Assembly: GCA_964627305.1 (NCBI GenBank)
Contig: CAZVHP010000012.1
Coordinates: 11,259 to 75,258 of the forward strand
Direction of reading: 5' to 3'
Source of the DNA: WJKG01 sp964627305
GTDB taxonomy: Bacteria; Zixibacteria; MSB-5A5; GN15; FEB-12
DNA: 64,000 nucleotides
Part shown: positions 28,354 through 37,467 of the stretch, in pieces
Position numbering within the stretch: the first letter of the stretch is position 1
Layout: each line of letters begins with the position of its first letter
The notes under the pieces: generated by a model
The model's database searches: none
Seen by the model: the letters and a program-made list of their open reading frames with translations, nothing else
What the model was told of the DNA's origin: nothing
Program-made: the position numbers and the translations under genes

Positions 28354-29716
28354 CTCCTGATTCCTGATCGATCTTCAGCAGCACATATCGCGTCGCCCCG
28401 CCACGGCTGATGGTCAGCAACACGCGGTCGGTGACCTCGGTTGCTCGTGATTCGTACAGCGTTCGGAAGTGGTCCAGATCCCGGATATCATCGTCGTTGA
28501 TTGTCTTGATGACATCGGCACGGGCCATTCCTCCCTCATCGGCCGGGCCGGCTCGTCTGACCCCCACGACAAACACGCCGGTGGAGTCTCGCAGTTGGTT
28601 ATCGACCTGCATCTGGCGCGTAATCGCCTTGACAGTGAACCCCCAGTCACGCGCCTCGAAGTCCTCTCCGAGGAGTTCGCCGAGTTCGCGGGTGGTAAGC
28701 CTGAATTCGTAGCTTTGATCATCACGCAGCACCTTCAGTTGTACCTCACTACCCGGTGGGAGTTCGGCGATACGCCGGTAGAACCCCGGGAGTTCCTCGA
28801 CGAAGCGTGCAGAAACCGGCTCACCGTTCATCTCCAGCACGATATCGCCACCGCGGAGGAATGCCTGCTCTGCGGGTGATCCCGGGTCGATGGAGGCAAT
28901 GAGGACACCGGTGTTCGGCGCCGTGCCGAAATGGTCCTCAAGCTCCTGCATGGCCTGACAATGAAGCCCGAGGTAGCTGCGGGTGACCTCGCCGTCGGAG
29001 AGAATCCGCCCGGTCACCTCCTTGACCACATTGACCGGAATGGCGAAGCCAAGGTTGTTGGCGAAGAAGGTAGCACGTGAATTGATCCCGACCACGTCAC
29101 CGTTCATATCGACCAGCGGGCCACCGGAATTGCCTGGGTTGATGGCAGCATCGGTCTGGATCCACAGGTTGTAGCGTCCTGTTGGCTCGCCGGTTGGCAG
29201 CCGCACATCGGCGGAGAAGTAGCGATCCGGAGTGGAGATAACGCCCGCCGAGACCGTCCGCGACAGCGACAGCGGCGACCCCATAGCCAGCACATACTGA
29301 CCGGCCCGCAGTGCATCGGAGTCACCGAAGCTTGCCACGTGTATCTCGCCCGAGTACCGGGAGAGGTCGAGCTTGATAACAGCCAGATCGGTCATCGGAT
29401 CGCCGCCGATGTACTCGGCCGGGACCTGTTCCTTGTCGCTGAGGGTGCAGATGATACGGACGGCCTTGCCTGCCACATGATAGTTGGTGACGACGTAGCC
29501 GTCGGGATGAAAGATGACGCCGGATCCGACTACGGCCTGCTTCTCCAGCTCGCCGGTGAAGTAGTTCTTAATGACTGGCTGGATATGCACCAGTGCCGGC
29601 ATAACGCGGTCACGGGCCTGGTAGATGGTCTGTTGATCAACCGGCTGAGCCAGGCTCAGAGGCCCTGAGGCCCAGACAACCAGCAGGGTCAACGTTGCCA
29701 GAAGCGATCGGCGCAT
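28340..29716 (-). CDS. HtrA-type serine protease with PDZ domains
   Basis: 458 residues with signal peptide. The triad is His80 (TNYHVAG), Asp110 (MTDLAVIK) and Ser197 (NPGNSGGPL). A PDZ domain lies near 245-340 (GSPAEQAFLRGGDIVLEMNG) and a second, weaker one near 355-450. It acts in the periplasm on misfolded proteins. Its stop lies inside the start of the triad-less paralogue, so the two are made together. It sits 152 bases downstream of the ECF-sigma/toast-rack genes and may belong to their regulon. Confidence 0.9.
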   Translation of the reverse strand: MRRSLLATLTLLVVWASGPLSLAQPVDQQTIYQARDRVMPALVHIQPVIKNYFTGELEKQAVVGSGVIFHPDGYVVTNYHVAGKAVRIICTLSDKEQVPAEYIGGDPMTDLAVIKLDLSRYSGEIHVASFGDSDALRAGQYVLAMGSPLSLSRTVSAGVISTPDRYFSADVRLPTGEPTGRYNLWIQTDAAINPGNSGGPLVDMNGDVVGINSRATFFANNLGFAIPVNVVKEVTGRILSDGEVTRSYLGLHCQAMQELEDHFGTAPNTGVLIASIDPGSPAEQAFLRGGDIVLEMNGEPVSARFVEELPGFYRRIAELPPGSEVQLKVLRDDQSYEFRLTTRELGELLGEDFEARDWGFTVKAITRQMQVDNQLRDSTGVFVVGVRRAGPADEGGMARADVIKTINDDDIRDLDHFRTLYESRATEVTDRVLLTISRGGATRYVLLKIDQESGDDHE

Positions 29717-29767
29717 GTGTCCTCCTTATTTGCGCATCATCCGACGCCCCTTATAACACAGGGGGTG

Positions 29768-29837
29768 GCAGGAAGTTCGCTTCCTGCACGGGGGCAGACA
29801 GAAGCGGGATTACCCGTATACCTAATGGGGAATCCCG
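29768..29837. terminator. Two adjacent hairpins between the toast-rack gene and the HtrA gene
   Basis: GCAGGAAG-TTCG-CTTCCTGC (29768-29787) is a perfect 8-bp stem with a TTCG tetraloop. A second stem pairs CGGGATT...CCC with GGG...AATCCCG (29805-29837). Minus-strand transcription from the toast-rack gene first passes a T6 tract at its end. No T-tract follows either stem, so attenuation or mRNA processing is as likely as termination. Confidence 0.35.
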
Positions 29838-29868
29838 TTCTGACACAAACTAAAAAAGGCAGGATTGC

Positions 29869-30726
29869 TTACCGGACCTTGATATCGATTGCTCCCATGC
29901 CCACATCGATGTCAAGCACGAGCCGGTCTTCTGCGGATTCATAGTTGGCTGTCTCCCAGACGCCGTCATGCACTTCTCGGAAGTGTTTCTTGTCGAAGGC
30001 CATCTTGGAGAACCAGCCGGAGCCGTCGGTTCTGAGTTGTACGGCCAGGTCTTCGGGGATAACAATGCTGGCGGCTCCCATGCTCACATCGATAGCCACA
30101 GTGCTTTGTCCACGGAAGTCACCGAAGAAGTCCAGATGAAACGCGCCTACACCGCCGGAGAAGTTCAGACGGTCGACGCGGGCGTTGCCCAGGTTCGTCA
30201 CTTCCAGGGAGGAGGCTCCGGCATCGACACTGATCTCTTTCAGGCGTATCTGGTTGGGTGCCGAGAAATCGATCTGACACGAGGCTGCCCCGACATTGAG
30301 CATCAGCCTGCCGATGGCCAGTCCGCCGAGGTCCATGCTGATGTCGGCGGCGCCCAGGTCCAGATCGAGATACTGGGGATACCGGCTGGATAGTGCGATG
30401 TCCCAGCGGTTTTTGTCGGTGTCGACATGCCGACGATGGCGTTTCGATTCGAGGTTGAGATAGCCTCGCTCATTTCGCACGCGGTAGTGGGTATCATAGG
30501 TGTTCACCTCGGGATCATGGCGGATCTCGATCTCGGCGACACTGGCGATATCCGCCGGGCGAAAACGCAGCTCACCGGCCGAGAAGTCCACATTGACCAT
30601 GACCTCTTTGGCCCCCTCCGGGGCGAAAGTCAGAGTTTCGGTTTGGAGTTTCGCACCCATCGCGGGCAGGGCAACAGCGATAACCAGCACACTGAGACCG
30701 GCGATCGATGCAACACGGCGTTTCAC
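29869..30726 (-). CDS. Secreted toast-rack (LiaF/DUF4097-like) protein
   Basis: 285 residues with signal peptide (about 1-24). The body is a repetitive beta structure in which each turn reads like LDLGAADISMDLGGLAIG, LMLNVGAASCQIDFSAP or IDVSMGAASIVIP, the glycine-alanine rhythm of toast-rack/adhesin domains. Family members occur in LiaF and other envelope-stress proteins; the molecular role is unclear. It is the fourth gene of an operon headed by an ECF sigma factor, 21 bases after the membrane protein gene. Confidence 0.75.
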   Translation of the reverse strand: MKRRVASIAGLSVLVIAVALPAMGAKLQTETLTFAPEGAKEVMVNVDFSAGELRFRPADIASVAEIEIRHDPEVNTYDTHYRVRNERGYLNLESKRHRRHVDTDKNRWDIALSSRYPQYLDLDLGAADISMDLGGLAIGRLMLNVGAASCQIDFSAPNQIRLKEISVDAGASSLEVTNLGNARVDRLNFSGGVGAFHLDFFGDFRGQSTVAIDVSMGAASIVIPEDLAVQLRTDGSGWFSKMAFDKKHFREVHDGVWETANYESAEDRLVLDIDVGMGAIDIKVR

Positions 30727-30747
30727 GGTACACTCTCCTGTTACGTG

Positions 30748-32067
30748 TTAGAGGTTGTTGGGGCGAGGTGGTGGTGGTCCCGGTGGTTTTGGTGGTGGTG
30801 TCACCGGCGGTGACTCGGGAATGGGTGGCGGGGCGGGGGTTGGCGTTCGGCCGTGGTCATCCTCTCCGGCCTGACGGTCGTGGAAGCTGACATAAGGACG
30901 ATAGCCGAACCGGGTCAACACGGTCGCGCCGAGGCCGGAGGAGCCAACATACACAGCTAACAGGATATTCAATACAAGAAGGATGACGCCGGGTATCTGC
31001 CACGCGTCCGAGGATGATCCGAGGAACAGGGCGGTGACAATCCACGGCAGCATATACATCAGTGTCCCGATAAGAGACTGAATGACAGGTCCCTTTTCGC
31101 CGCCGCAGAACCGACGGCAGAGCCTGCCACCGAGGCGATTTCCGACAACGGCCAGCCCCATCAGTTCGCCGAGGAGATACGCCAGGGGTACCAGGGGGAG
31201 GACCAGCAGGCCCACAATCGTGATGGCCACGACAGCCAGAACGAGCGGAATGAACAGGTGGAACCCGAAGCCGACAATGAACGAACGTCCGGGGTAGCGT
31301 CGCATACACTCCTCGACGCGGGACATAGGGCCGGGGGTCAGCGAAGCGATGAGAAACACGACAAACAGGAAGCCTGCGGTGAGTGAAATGGCGACAATCA
31401 CTCCATCGGCAGAGAAGCCGGCGGTGAGGTCACGTACATCGATCTGGGCCCCTTCTTTGATCTTGCCGAGGACTACGCCGCCCTCCTTGACCAGAATCCG
31501 GGGCGCTTGCACGTTGCCGTCGACCTGACCGGTCTCGGTCACGAGGACGCGCGAGGTCAGCGACTGCACATTTCCCTTCACCCATCCCTTAACTGTTACC
31601 CGGCCATACGCAATGATGTCACCATCGACATACTCATCGTATCCGACAACAACCCAGCGTTCGAACGGGCGGACCGTGCGTGGTTCTGTGGCGCGCTGCT
31701 CGACCGGTAAGGAGGCGTCGCGGCTCTCACCGGCGTACTCCCTGATGGCCCCGGATTCTTCCTGACGGAAGTCGATCGGGACGAAGACCGCCTCGGTGAA
31801 GTCGTAGCGCCACTGCTGACCAGTGGTGTCGACACCGATCACTCCTTCGGCAGTGAGCTGGATGGCGGCAAAAAGTGGTGAAAGATCGGACCAGTCATCG
31901 CGGTCCGGTTGGATCTGGTCCGTTGCTGAGCTGTCGGCGATGGAATCCGCTTCGTCATCTTGTGCAACAGCGAATCCGGCGATCGTTAGGAATACCAGTA
32001 ACGGTACCATGATGGCTGGCAGAGCACGATAGGCAACGGTGCGGGAGAGTCTCACCCTACATCCCAT
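30748..32067 (-). CDS. Polytopic membrane protein with bactofilin-like beta-helix segment
   Basis: 439 residues. After a signal or anchor (about 13-35), residues about 140-210 form short beta-helix repeats (VDGDIIAYGRVTVKGWVKGN, GQVDGNVQAPRILVKEGG) as in bactofilins/polymer-forming proteins. Membrane helices follow at about 222-243, 265-305, 327-350 and 358-380. The tail from residue 408 is almost all proline. The beta-helix part lies before the helices, so it is probably periplasmic. The gene sits between two toast-rack genes, 21 bases from each. Function unknown; an envelope scaffold or sensor is a guess. Confidence 0.75.
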   Translation of the reverse strand: MGCRVRLSRTVAYRALPAIMVPLLVFLTIAGFAVAQDDEADSIADSSATDQIQPDRDDWSDLSPLFAAIQLTAEGVIGVDTTGQQWRYDFTEAVFVPIDFRQEESGAIREYAGESRDASLPVEQRATEPRTVRPFERWVVVGYDEYVDGDIIAYGRVTVKGWVKGNVQSLTSRVLVTETGQVDGNVQAPRILVKEGGVVLGKIKEGAQIDVRDLTAGFSADGVIVAISLTAGFLFVVFLIASLTPGPMSRVEECMRRYPGRSFIVGFGFHLFIPLVLAVVAITIVGLLVLPLVPLAYLLGELMGLAVVGNRLGGRLCRRFCGGEKGPVIQSLIGTLMYMLPWIVTALFLGSSSDAWQIPGVILLVLNILLAVYVGSSGLGATVLTRFGYRPYVSFHDRQAGEDDHGRTPTPAPPPIPESPPVTPPPKPPGPPPPRPNNL

Positions 32068-32088
32068 GTAGTTTGTCGTTAGCCGCTC

Positions 32089-33000
32089 TTAGTATTCGGC
32101 CACAGTCACCCTGCCGGTGGAGGTCGTGATATGAATCGAAGGACCTCCGATACCGAACTCGCCGACCAGTCGGCGCTTCGAAGCTGCCTTGACGGTCACA
32201 GGGAGGTCCATTTCAATATCTCCGGCTTCGGTCTGGATGTTCAGCGTGCCCGAAGACGCTTCCGGGATACTAAACGTAACCTTTCCACTACTGGTTTCGA
32301 CAAAGTAGTCCCGTGGGCTGTCCAATTCCGTTTGAACAGTTATGTTACCTGAACCGGTGGCAATGTCAAGAGCTCCGAGAAGCTGTCTGACATTGACCCG
32401 CGCTGTCTGGGTTCGCACCCGGATATCTCCCTCGATCCACTGAAGGTCGACCTCACCGGCCGGCTGCACCACCGTTACCGGCCCGAAGAGGAATTCGCCT
32501 GTGGTTGTGCCTGATTCGGCATGGACTGTCACCTCACCCTCGACGCCTGAGACGGCCACATCGCCGTACATGATGGTGACATTGACGGAGGACAGTGTAG
32601 GGAGGGATATCTCGTAGTCGACTCCCCCATAGGCATCATCGCCGGCGCCAAACAGCTTCTGCCAGAATGACGGTGAGCGGTCGCGAATCTTCTGGTAGTT
32701 TGTGCTGATTTCAAGTCCGCGAGCCGTCTGCTCGGTGCGAATTTCAACATGATCAGCCACTCGTTGTGCTTCCTCCGGGTTGGGGGCATGAACCCGCTTG
32801 ACCGCCGTTATTACCGCTCGTGTGTCCTGCGTGCCGGTAATCACGACTCTCCCCTTGGTCAGGGCAAGCTTGAAGTTGAGCGGTTCGGGGACTTCAACAA
32901 TCTTCTGGTAATGGAAGGTGTACTCGCGGGCGGCCGGCACCTGGCTATACAGCAGCGCCAGCATGACCAGCACACCCGCCAACGCGGGGAGTCTTCTCAT
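32089..33000 (-). CDS. Secreted DUF4097-like adhesin/toast-rack protein
   Basis: 303 residues with a signal peptide (about 1-23). The middle and end show a right-handed beta repeat with the D/G rhythm of DUF4097: VNVTIMYGDVAVSGVEGEV, GALDIATGSGNITVQT, YFVETSSGKVTFSIP, LNIQTEAGDIEMDLP, IHITTSTGRVTVAEY. DUF4097 genes often follow ECF sigma factors, and here it begins 30 bases after one. It may stand in for the usual anti-sigma factor locus, which is missing. Confidence 0.8.
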   Translation of the reverse strand: MRRLPALAGVLVMLALLYSQVPAAREYTFHYQKIVEVPEPLNFKLALTKGRVVITGTQDTRAVITAVKRVHAPNPEEAQRVADHVEIRTEQTARGLEISTNYQKIRDRSPSFWQKLFGAGDDAYGGVDYEISLPTLSSVNVTIMYGDVAVSGVEGEVTVHAESGTTTGEFLFGPVTVVQPAGEVDLQWIEGDIRVRTQTARVNVRQLLGALDIATGSGNITVQTELDSPRDYFVETSSGKVTFSIPEASSGTLNIQTEAGDIEMDLPVTVKAASKRRLVGEFGIGGPSIHITTSTGRVTVAEY

Positions 33001-33030
33001 GTGTGCCTCGCTAACTGATTGTCCGGGCCA

Positions 33031-33612
33031 TCAGACGGCGCGGAGCTTCTTTTTCAGAAGCTCGCGGGCACGGAAAATGCGCGCCTTGACCGTGCCCACC
33101 GGTATATTCAGTAAGTCGGCTATTTCTTCGTACGATTTATCGTCCTTGTGGCGATAGATGATAACTTCCCGATACTTGGGCGGCAGAGCAGAAATGGCAT
33201 CTTCAATGCTCACCCGTTGCTGCTTGCGGATGAGGTCGTGCTCGGGGTGATAGGAGTAATCAGCCACTTCGATTTCCACTGTACCGTCGCCGGTTTCGAG
33301 GGGCCGATCCAGAGAGAGGGCCTTGATCCGCCTCTTTCTGAGGTGATCAATGGAGCAGTTGGCAGCGATCTTGTACAGCCATGTGGAGAATTTGAATTCC
33401 GAGCGGTAGGAGGCCAGCGAAGAGAAGGCCTTCATGAAGGTTTCCTGCACGAGGTCCATGGCTTCTTCGCGGTCTCGAACGATCTTGAAGACGATACTGA
33501 AGACGGCGTTGCGGTGCCGCTCGGTCAGTTCGGTATAGGCTCGCTGATCGCCGCCGAGGGCAAGCCCGATAATTTCAAGGTCGTCAGCTTTGGATCGTTC
33601 GTTCACCAGCAT
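33031..33612 (-). CDS. ECF-type RNA polymerase sigma factor
   Basis: 193 residues. Region 2 (RDREEAMDLVQETFMKAFSS, FKFSTWLYKIAANCSIDHLR) and region 4 (ALPPKYREVIIYRHKDDKSY, EIADLLNIPVGTVKARIFRA) are both complete. Group-IV sigma factors serve envelope or stress responses and are usually held by an anti-sigma factor. No zinc-finger (ZAS) or other anti-sigma gene follows; the next genes code for a toast-rack protein, a bactofilin-like membrane protein and another toast-rack protein, all on the same strand with gaps of 21-30 bases. Confidence 0.92.
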   Translation of the reverse strand: MLVNERSKADDLEIIGLALGGDQRAYTELTERHRNAVFSIVFKIVRDREEAMDLVQETFMKAFSSLASYRSEFKFSTWLYKIAANCSIDHLRKRRIKALSLDRPLETGDGTVEIEVADYSYHPEHDLIRKQQRVSIEDAISALPPKYREVIIYRHKDDKSYEEIADLLNIPVGTVKARIFRARELLKKKLRAV

Positions 33613-33722
33613 ACCCGGTTGTCTGGTTCAAATCGGAAGCAATCTTTCAATGTAGACAAGCGGCCCTCTGCCGACAAGGCGTTGCCCGGTCTGACAATGG
33701 GTGGATTCGGACACGATGTCGC

Positions 33723-34457
33723 TCATTTCCCGGAAGCCTTCTTAGCTGTCTTGACCATGTGCATGAAGGGCTCAATCATAACACGGGCGGTCTCATCCGG
33801 TCCCGTGAGCTTGAAGAAGACATTCCCTTCCGGTGCCTCGAAGACGACTCCCACGAGGCGGTAGCGGTCCTTGAACGCCATCTCTCCGGACATTGCTCCG
33901 CCTGTCTGCTGCTTGTAGGTGCCGAACATGCTCAGCACGTGCGCGGTCATGCCATCGACCTGCAGATTATAGCGGATCGCTGCGGAGTGCGGGTCGCGTC
34001 CGTCGTCGTAGTGCATCTGCCTGATCCAGCGTTCCATATTGTCCTCAACGGAACCGCCCTGATCGGGGCCGAAATAGAACACCGCCAGCATCGCCGAATC
34101 CCGTTCAGGTTCGATCGGCGGATATAAGAACGTTGCCGCGCGCTGTCCGGAGGCCGGACCCTGCACATATTGTATTGGCGGCACAAACTGCATTCCGGCG
34201 ACGGTTACCGGCTCGCGACCGTAATCCCAGACAATGTCAGTGGGCTGGTATTGCACTTCCTGACGGATAGTCCCGGCAACGACCGGCAGGAATATCGAGT
34301 CCTCCGCGCCAGTCATCTTCAGCTGTATCTTCGAGTCCTGCTGATCCTGCGAGATGTCCGTGGTCGATGTTTCCTCTTTCTCGGATGAACATGCTGCTGC
34401 GAGCAGCAGGGCAGTCGCTACTGCCAGAACAGTCAGAGTCACAAGTCGCTTAATCAT
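33723..34457 (-). CDS. Lipoprotein of unknown function
   Basis: 244 residues from the ATG at 34457. The lipobox is LLAAAC, followed by a charged linker SSEKEETSTTD. The rest is one mixed alpha/beta domain without motifs that I recognise (IQLKMTGAEDSIFLPVVAGT, FKDRYRLVGVVFEAPEGNVF, ETARVMIEPFMHMVKTAKKA). The phrase about mass-action of one residue length GPDQGGSVEDNMERWIRQM resembles proteins of unknown function that carry a binding cleft. The open frame continues to 34562 but lacks a signal there. Probably monocistronic. Confidence 0.75.
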   Translation of the reverse strand: MIKRLVTLTVLAVATALLLAAACSSEKEETSTTDISQDQQDSKIQLKMTGAEDSIFLPVVAGTIRQEVQYQPTDIVWDYGREPVTVAGMQFVPPIQYVQGPASGQRAATFLYPPIEPERDSAMLAVFYFGPDQGGSVEDNMERWIRQMHYDDGRDPHSAAIRYNLQVDGMTAHVLSMFGTYKQQTGGAMSGEMAFKDRYRLVGVVFEAPEGNVFFKLTGPDETARVMIEPFMHMVKTAKKASGK

Positions 34458-34573
34458 TGACACAGTACCTTCACTGTCTGGTAACATCCCGTTTGCACTA
34501 CTGGTCGTCGCACCGGCGCCGACATCAGGCCCCAAGGTACCCAAACAGCCCCGGCAGTGCAAGCGCCTTCAGG

Positions 34574-34870
34574 TTAAATCTCCCGGGACAACTCGACGAT
34601 GCGGGCGTATGGGATAGCGGGCCAGCTTTCGGCATGAAAGGCTCCGTTGGCCCGACTGATCATTGACACCTTGGCCGCTGATTCCTCGTCCGGAGCCTCG
34701 TAAATGTCCATGAAGTCGTACTGGCCCAGTAGTCCGTAGTGGGCAATGAACTTCACCTCCGGGCACTTTTCGCGGACATGTTCCAGCCACGCTCGCCCTA
34801 CCGAGTCCCTTTCGCGCATCTTGGCGGCAACTTCGGGGTCAAGCTTGGTCATCAGAATAAACGTCTTCAT
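34574..34870 (-). CDS. GYD-domain small protein
   Basis: 98 residues from an ATG with GGAGG eight bases ahead. It has the GYD family pattern: KTFILMTKLDPEVAAKMRER at the start, HYGLLGQYDFMDIYEAPDEE in the middle (LGxYD motif) and a C-terminal strand. GYD proteins are ferredoxin-fold dimers of unknown function. A longer reading to 34933 lacks a ribosome-binding site. Confidence 0.8.
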   Translation of the reverse strand: MKTFILMTKLDPEVAAKMRERDSVGRAWLEHVREKCPEVKFIAHYGLLGQYDFMDIYEAPDEESAAKVSMISRANGAFHAESWPAIPYARIVELSREI

Positions 34871-34976
34871 CGCAAACCTCCGCTTAGTTTGAACCGAATC
34901 GCACACATCAATTACTGACCCTCTGCCAGTCACTATTGCACAAGCAAGATAAGGTGCCGCGCTCGTTGATGAAAGT

Positions 34977-36344
34977 CTATGTCTGTTGCTTGTTGCCCCT
35001 GCGCGCCCGGAGTTGATCGCGAATCCGATGGTAGTCAGCCAGATACTCGCTTATCTTCTTCTCCCGGCCGCGTTCGGTCGGCTCAAAGTACCGCCTCTGC
35101 CCCACTTTGTCGGGAAAGTAATCCTGATCGGAGACGGCGTTGTCGAAGTCGTGGGCATATTGATAATCCTTGCCGTAGCCGAGCGATTTCATCAGGCCTG
35201 TTGGCGCATTGCGCAGCCACAACGGCACCGGCTGGGAGCCGTAGCGTTCGGCGTCTTCTCTGGCCCGGGCAAAGGCGGTGTAGACGGCGTTGGATTTGGG
35301 CGCGCAGGCCAGGTACACCACCAGCTCCGCCAGCGCCAGGTCGCCCTCGGGACTGCCCATGAAATGGAACGCATCGCGAACCCCGATGGCCAGAGTCAAC
35401 GCATACGGGTCGGCCAGCCCGATATCCTCGATAGCCATCCGAATCATGCGACGTGCCAAATAGAGCGGATCCTCGCCGCCGTGCAGCATCCGTGCCAGCC
35501 AGTAGAGGGCAGCATCGGGATCTCCGCCCCTGACCGATTTATGCAGCGCCGAAATCAGATCGAAGTGGTGTTCTCCGGATTTGTCATACAGTGCCACGCC
35601 GCGGCGCTGCACCTGCCCGACGATCTCTGCGGTCAGGTGCTGCCCGGGGCCGACAAACTCCGCACAGGCCTCCAGAACCGTCAACGCCCTGCGGGCGTCG
35701 CCGTCAGCCAGCGATGCGATCACGGCCGTGGCGTCATCATCGACTGCAATTTTCAGCCGTCCCAGTCCGCGCTCGGTGTCTGTCAACGCTCGCTTAATGA
35801 TTGTCTGCAGGGCGGCCTCGTCGAGTCGTCTGAGCACGTGCACCTGCATTCGTGAGAGCAATGCCGAATTGACCTCGAATGAGGGGTTCTCGGTGGTCGC
35901 CCCGATCAGCACAATCTCGCCGCTCTCGACATAGGGGAGGAAGGCGTCCTGCTGCGCCTTGTTGAAACGGTGGATCTCGTCGATGAACACATACGTCCGA
36001 TGCCCGGACATGCGATAGTAGTCGCCTGCCTTGCTGAGAACGGCCTTGACCTCCCTGATGCCTGAGACAACGGCTGAAAAGGGAATAAACTGCCCGCGAG
36101 TGGTGCGCGCGATCAGCCGGGCGATGGTGGTCTTTCCTGAGCCGGGCGGGCCCCAGAAGATGAGCGAGGGTACGCGGTCCTTCTCTATTGCTTGTCTGAG
36201 GGGCCGCGAGGGTGCGATGATGTCCTCCTGACCTACCACCTCATCGAGTGTCGCTGGTCGCAGCCTTTCGGGTAGTGGCGCCAGTTCATCCTTCGAGTAC
36301 TGAGCGGTCTCGCCGGGCGCGCTTCTGTCGGGGAACAAATCCAT
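34977..36344 (-). CDS. rarA: Replication-associated recombination protein A (RarA/MgsA AAA+ ATPase)
   Basis: 455 residues. MDLFPDRSAPGE, then RPATLDEVVGQEDI, Walker A FWGPPGSGKTT, Walker B YVFIDEIHRFNKAQQDAFLP, sensor 1 LIGATTENPSFEVN and the C-terminal tetramer domain (VRGGDPDAALYWLARML) are all present. RarA acts at stalled forks and binds SSB. The length matches the family. It forms its own transcription unit as far as can be seen. Confidence 0.95.
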   Translation of the reverse strand: MDLFPDRSAPGETAQYSKDELAPLPERLRPATLDEVVGQEDIIAPSRPLRQAIEKDRVPSLIFWGPPGSGKTTIARLIARTTRGQFIPFSAVVSGIREVKAVLSKAGDYYRMSGHRTYVFIDEIHRFNKAQQDAFLPYVESGEIVLIGATTENPSFEVNSALLSRMQVHVLRRLDEAALQTIIKRALTDTERGLGRLKIAVDDDATAVIASLADGDARRALTVLEACAEFVGPGQHLTAEIVGQVQRRGVALYDKSGEHHFDLISALHKSVRGGDPDAALYWLARMLHGGEDPLYLARRMIRMAIEDIGLADPYALTLAIGVRDAFHFMGSPEGDLALAELVVYLACAPKSNAVYTAFARAREDAERYGSQPVPLWLRNAPTGLMKSLGYGKDYQYAHDFDNAVSDQDYFPDKVGQRRYFEPTERGREKKISEYLADYHRIRDQLRARRGNKQQT

Positions 36345-36618
36345 CTATCTGATTATACGCTCTGTATGGCTGCCGTTCAATCACAAACTCCGGCTTGCCG
36401 TGTGCCGGCGCGCTGCCAGCGGAACTCCTGACTTTTCACTTGACAGAATCATGGCTTCGGGCGTCCATAAACAGAGTGGGAATGTACTTAGTGACGGAGT
36501 GTCCCCACTGGGATGTGGGTGTTAGAGCGCGCAGAACCGACTTCGATGCAAGTACGTTCCACTACTGACTGCTGTGCGGGAAGAATATCGGTCGGTTTGT
36601 CTACTTGTTCTCCTGGGC

Positions 36619-37386
36619 CTATCCCCGCCTTCGGCTTTCCTCGGCAGGGTGGGGGTCGGCCAGAGTGGTGATATCGCGCACGACTGCCGGTTCCGCGGTG
36701 GCGAATCCCTGACCGTACTTCACTCGGGCCAGGGCGCCGAAGCTTCGGGCCATGACACTCAGGCTGTCCAGGTAGTCCTTCCCCTTCTGCGGGTTCAGAA
36801 ACTGCGACTGGTGCGCCGCCAGTGCCTGCATCCACCGCTCATAGTGCGGGGTGATATCGACCACAATTGAGGGGGGTACATTGGGCGGCAGGAAGTAGTG
36901 GAAGATGCGCGTGACCAAGTGCACTTCCCCCTCTATGGGGGCCTTGCGCAGGTTGGCCATGTTGGCGGCATTGATGGTGATCTGTCCGGCGGCGACATGG
37001 TCGGGGTGGGACTGTCGGCGGCCGTGGAAGACCTGTGGCCACGGGCACAGAATGATGCGCGGGCGCAGATTGCGGATCACCTCCGCCAGCGCCAGCCGGT
37101 ACTCGTAGGTATCCGCGAGTCTGGTGTCGCCCCAGTCGAACAGGGCGGCAACATCGGCGCCCATGACATGCGCGGCCGTATCGATTTCCTGTCGACGCAC
37201 CTCGGGGTCGCCGCCGGTGCCCATTTCACCCTCGGTGAGGATGGCCAGAGCGCACCGTTTGCTGCGCTCCGACAGTTCAATCAGTGCCCCACCGCAACCA
37301 ACCTCGACATCATCGGGGTGGGCCCCAACGGCAAGGACATCACAGGGTTTCATTGCTTTTGTGATTACCATTGAATACTGCCCCAT
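36619..37386 (-). CDS. bshB1: Bacillithiol biosynthesis deacetylase BshB1
   Basis: Up to 255 residues; LmbE/PIG-L-type zinc deacetylase. The zinc motif VGAHPDDVE, later SHPDHVAAG, and DTRLADTYEYRLALAEVIR are BshB1-like. It removes the acetyl group from GlcNAc-malate in bacillithiol synthesis. Three starts are possible: ATG 37386, 37371 and 37353; the last fits the family N-terminus best, but none has a clear ribosome-binding site. bshA and bshC are not in the window. The presence of this gene suggests bacillithiol as the low-molecular thiol. Confidence 0.88.
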   Translation of the reverse strand: MGQYSMVITKAMKPCDVLAVGAHPDDVEVGCGGALIELSERSKRCALAILTEGEMGTGGDPEVRRQEIDTAAHVMGADVAALFDWGDTRLADTYEYRLALAEVIRNLRPRIILCPWPQVFHGRRQSHPDHVAAGQITINAANMANLRKAPIEGEVHLVTRIFHYFLPPNVPPSIVVDITPHYERWMQALAAHQSQFLNPQKGKDYLDSLSVMARSFGALARVKYGQGFATAEPAVVRDITTLADPHPAEESRRRG

Positions 37387-37414
37387 TTCGCCATCAAGTG
37401 TTCACCATAAAGAA

Positions 37415-37446
37415 GGCCCGGAAGAGCTACGTGTGTCTTCCGGGCC
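37415..37446 (-). terminator. Rho-independent terminator of the porin-lipoprotein operon
   Basis: Perfect 10-bp stem GGCCCGGAAG/CTTCCGGGCC, 12-base loop, and on the minus strand TTCTTTAT after the stem. It lies 21 bases past the stop of the esterase-like lipoprotein gene and before bshB1. Confidence 0.8.
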
Positions 37447-37467
37447 GTATTTGCATTCGCAACTGCC

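Noticed and set aside
30748..30850. GGTGGTGGT-rich tract as a tandem DNA repeat
   Set aside because: It encodes the proline-rich C-terminal tail of the membrane protein on the minus strand; the repeat is explained by codons for proline.
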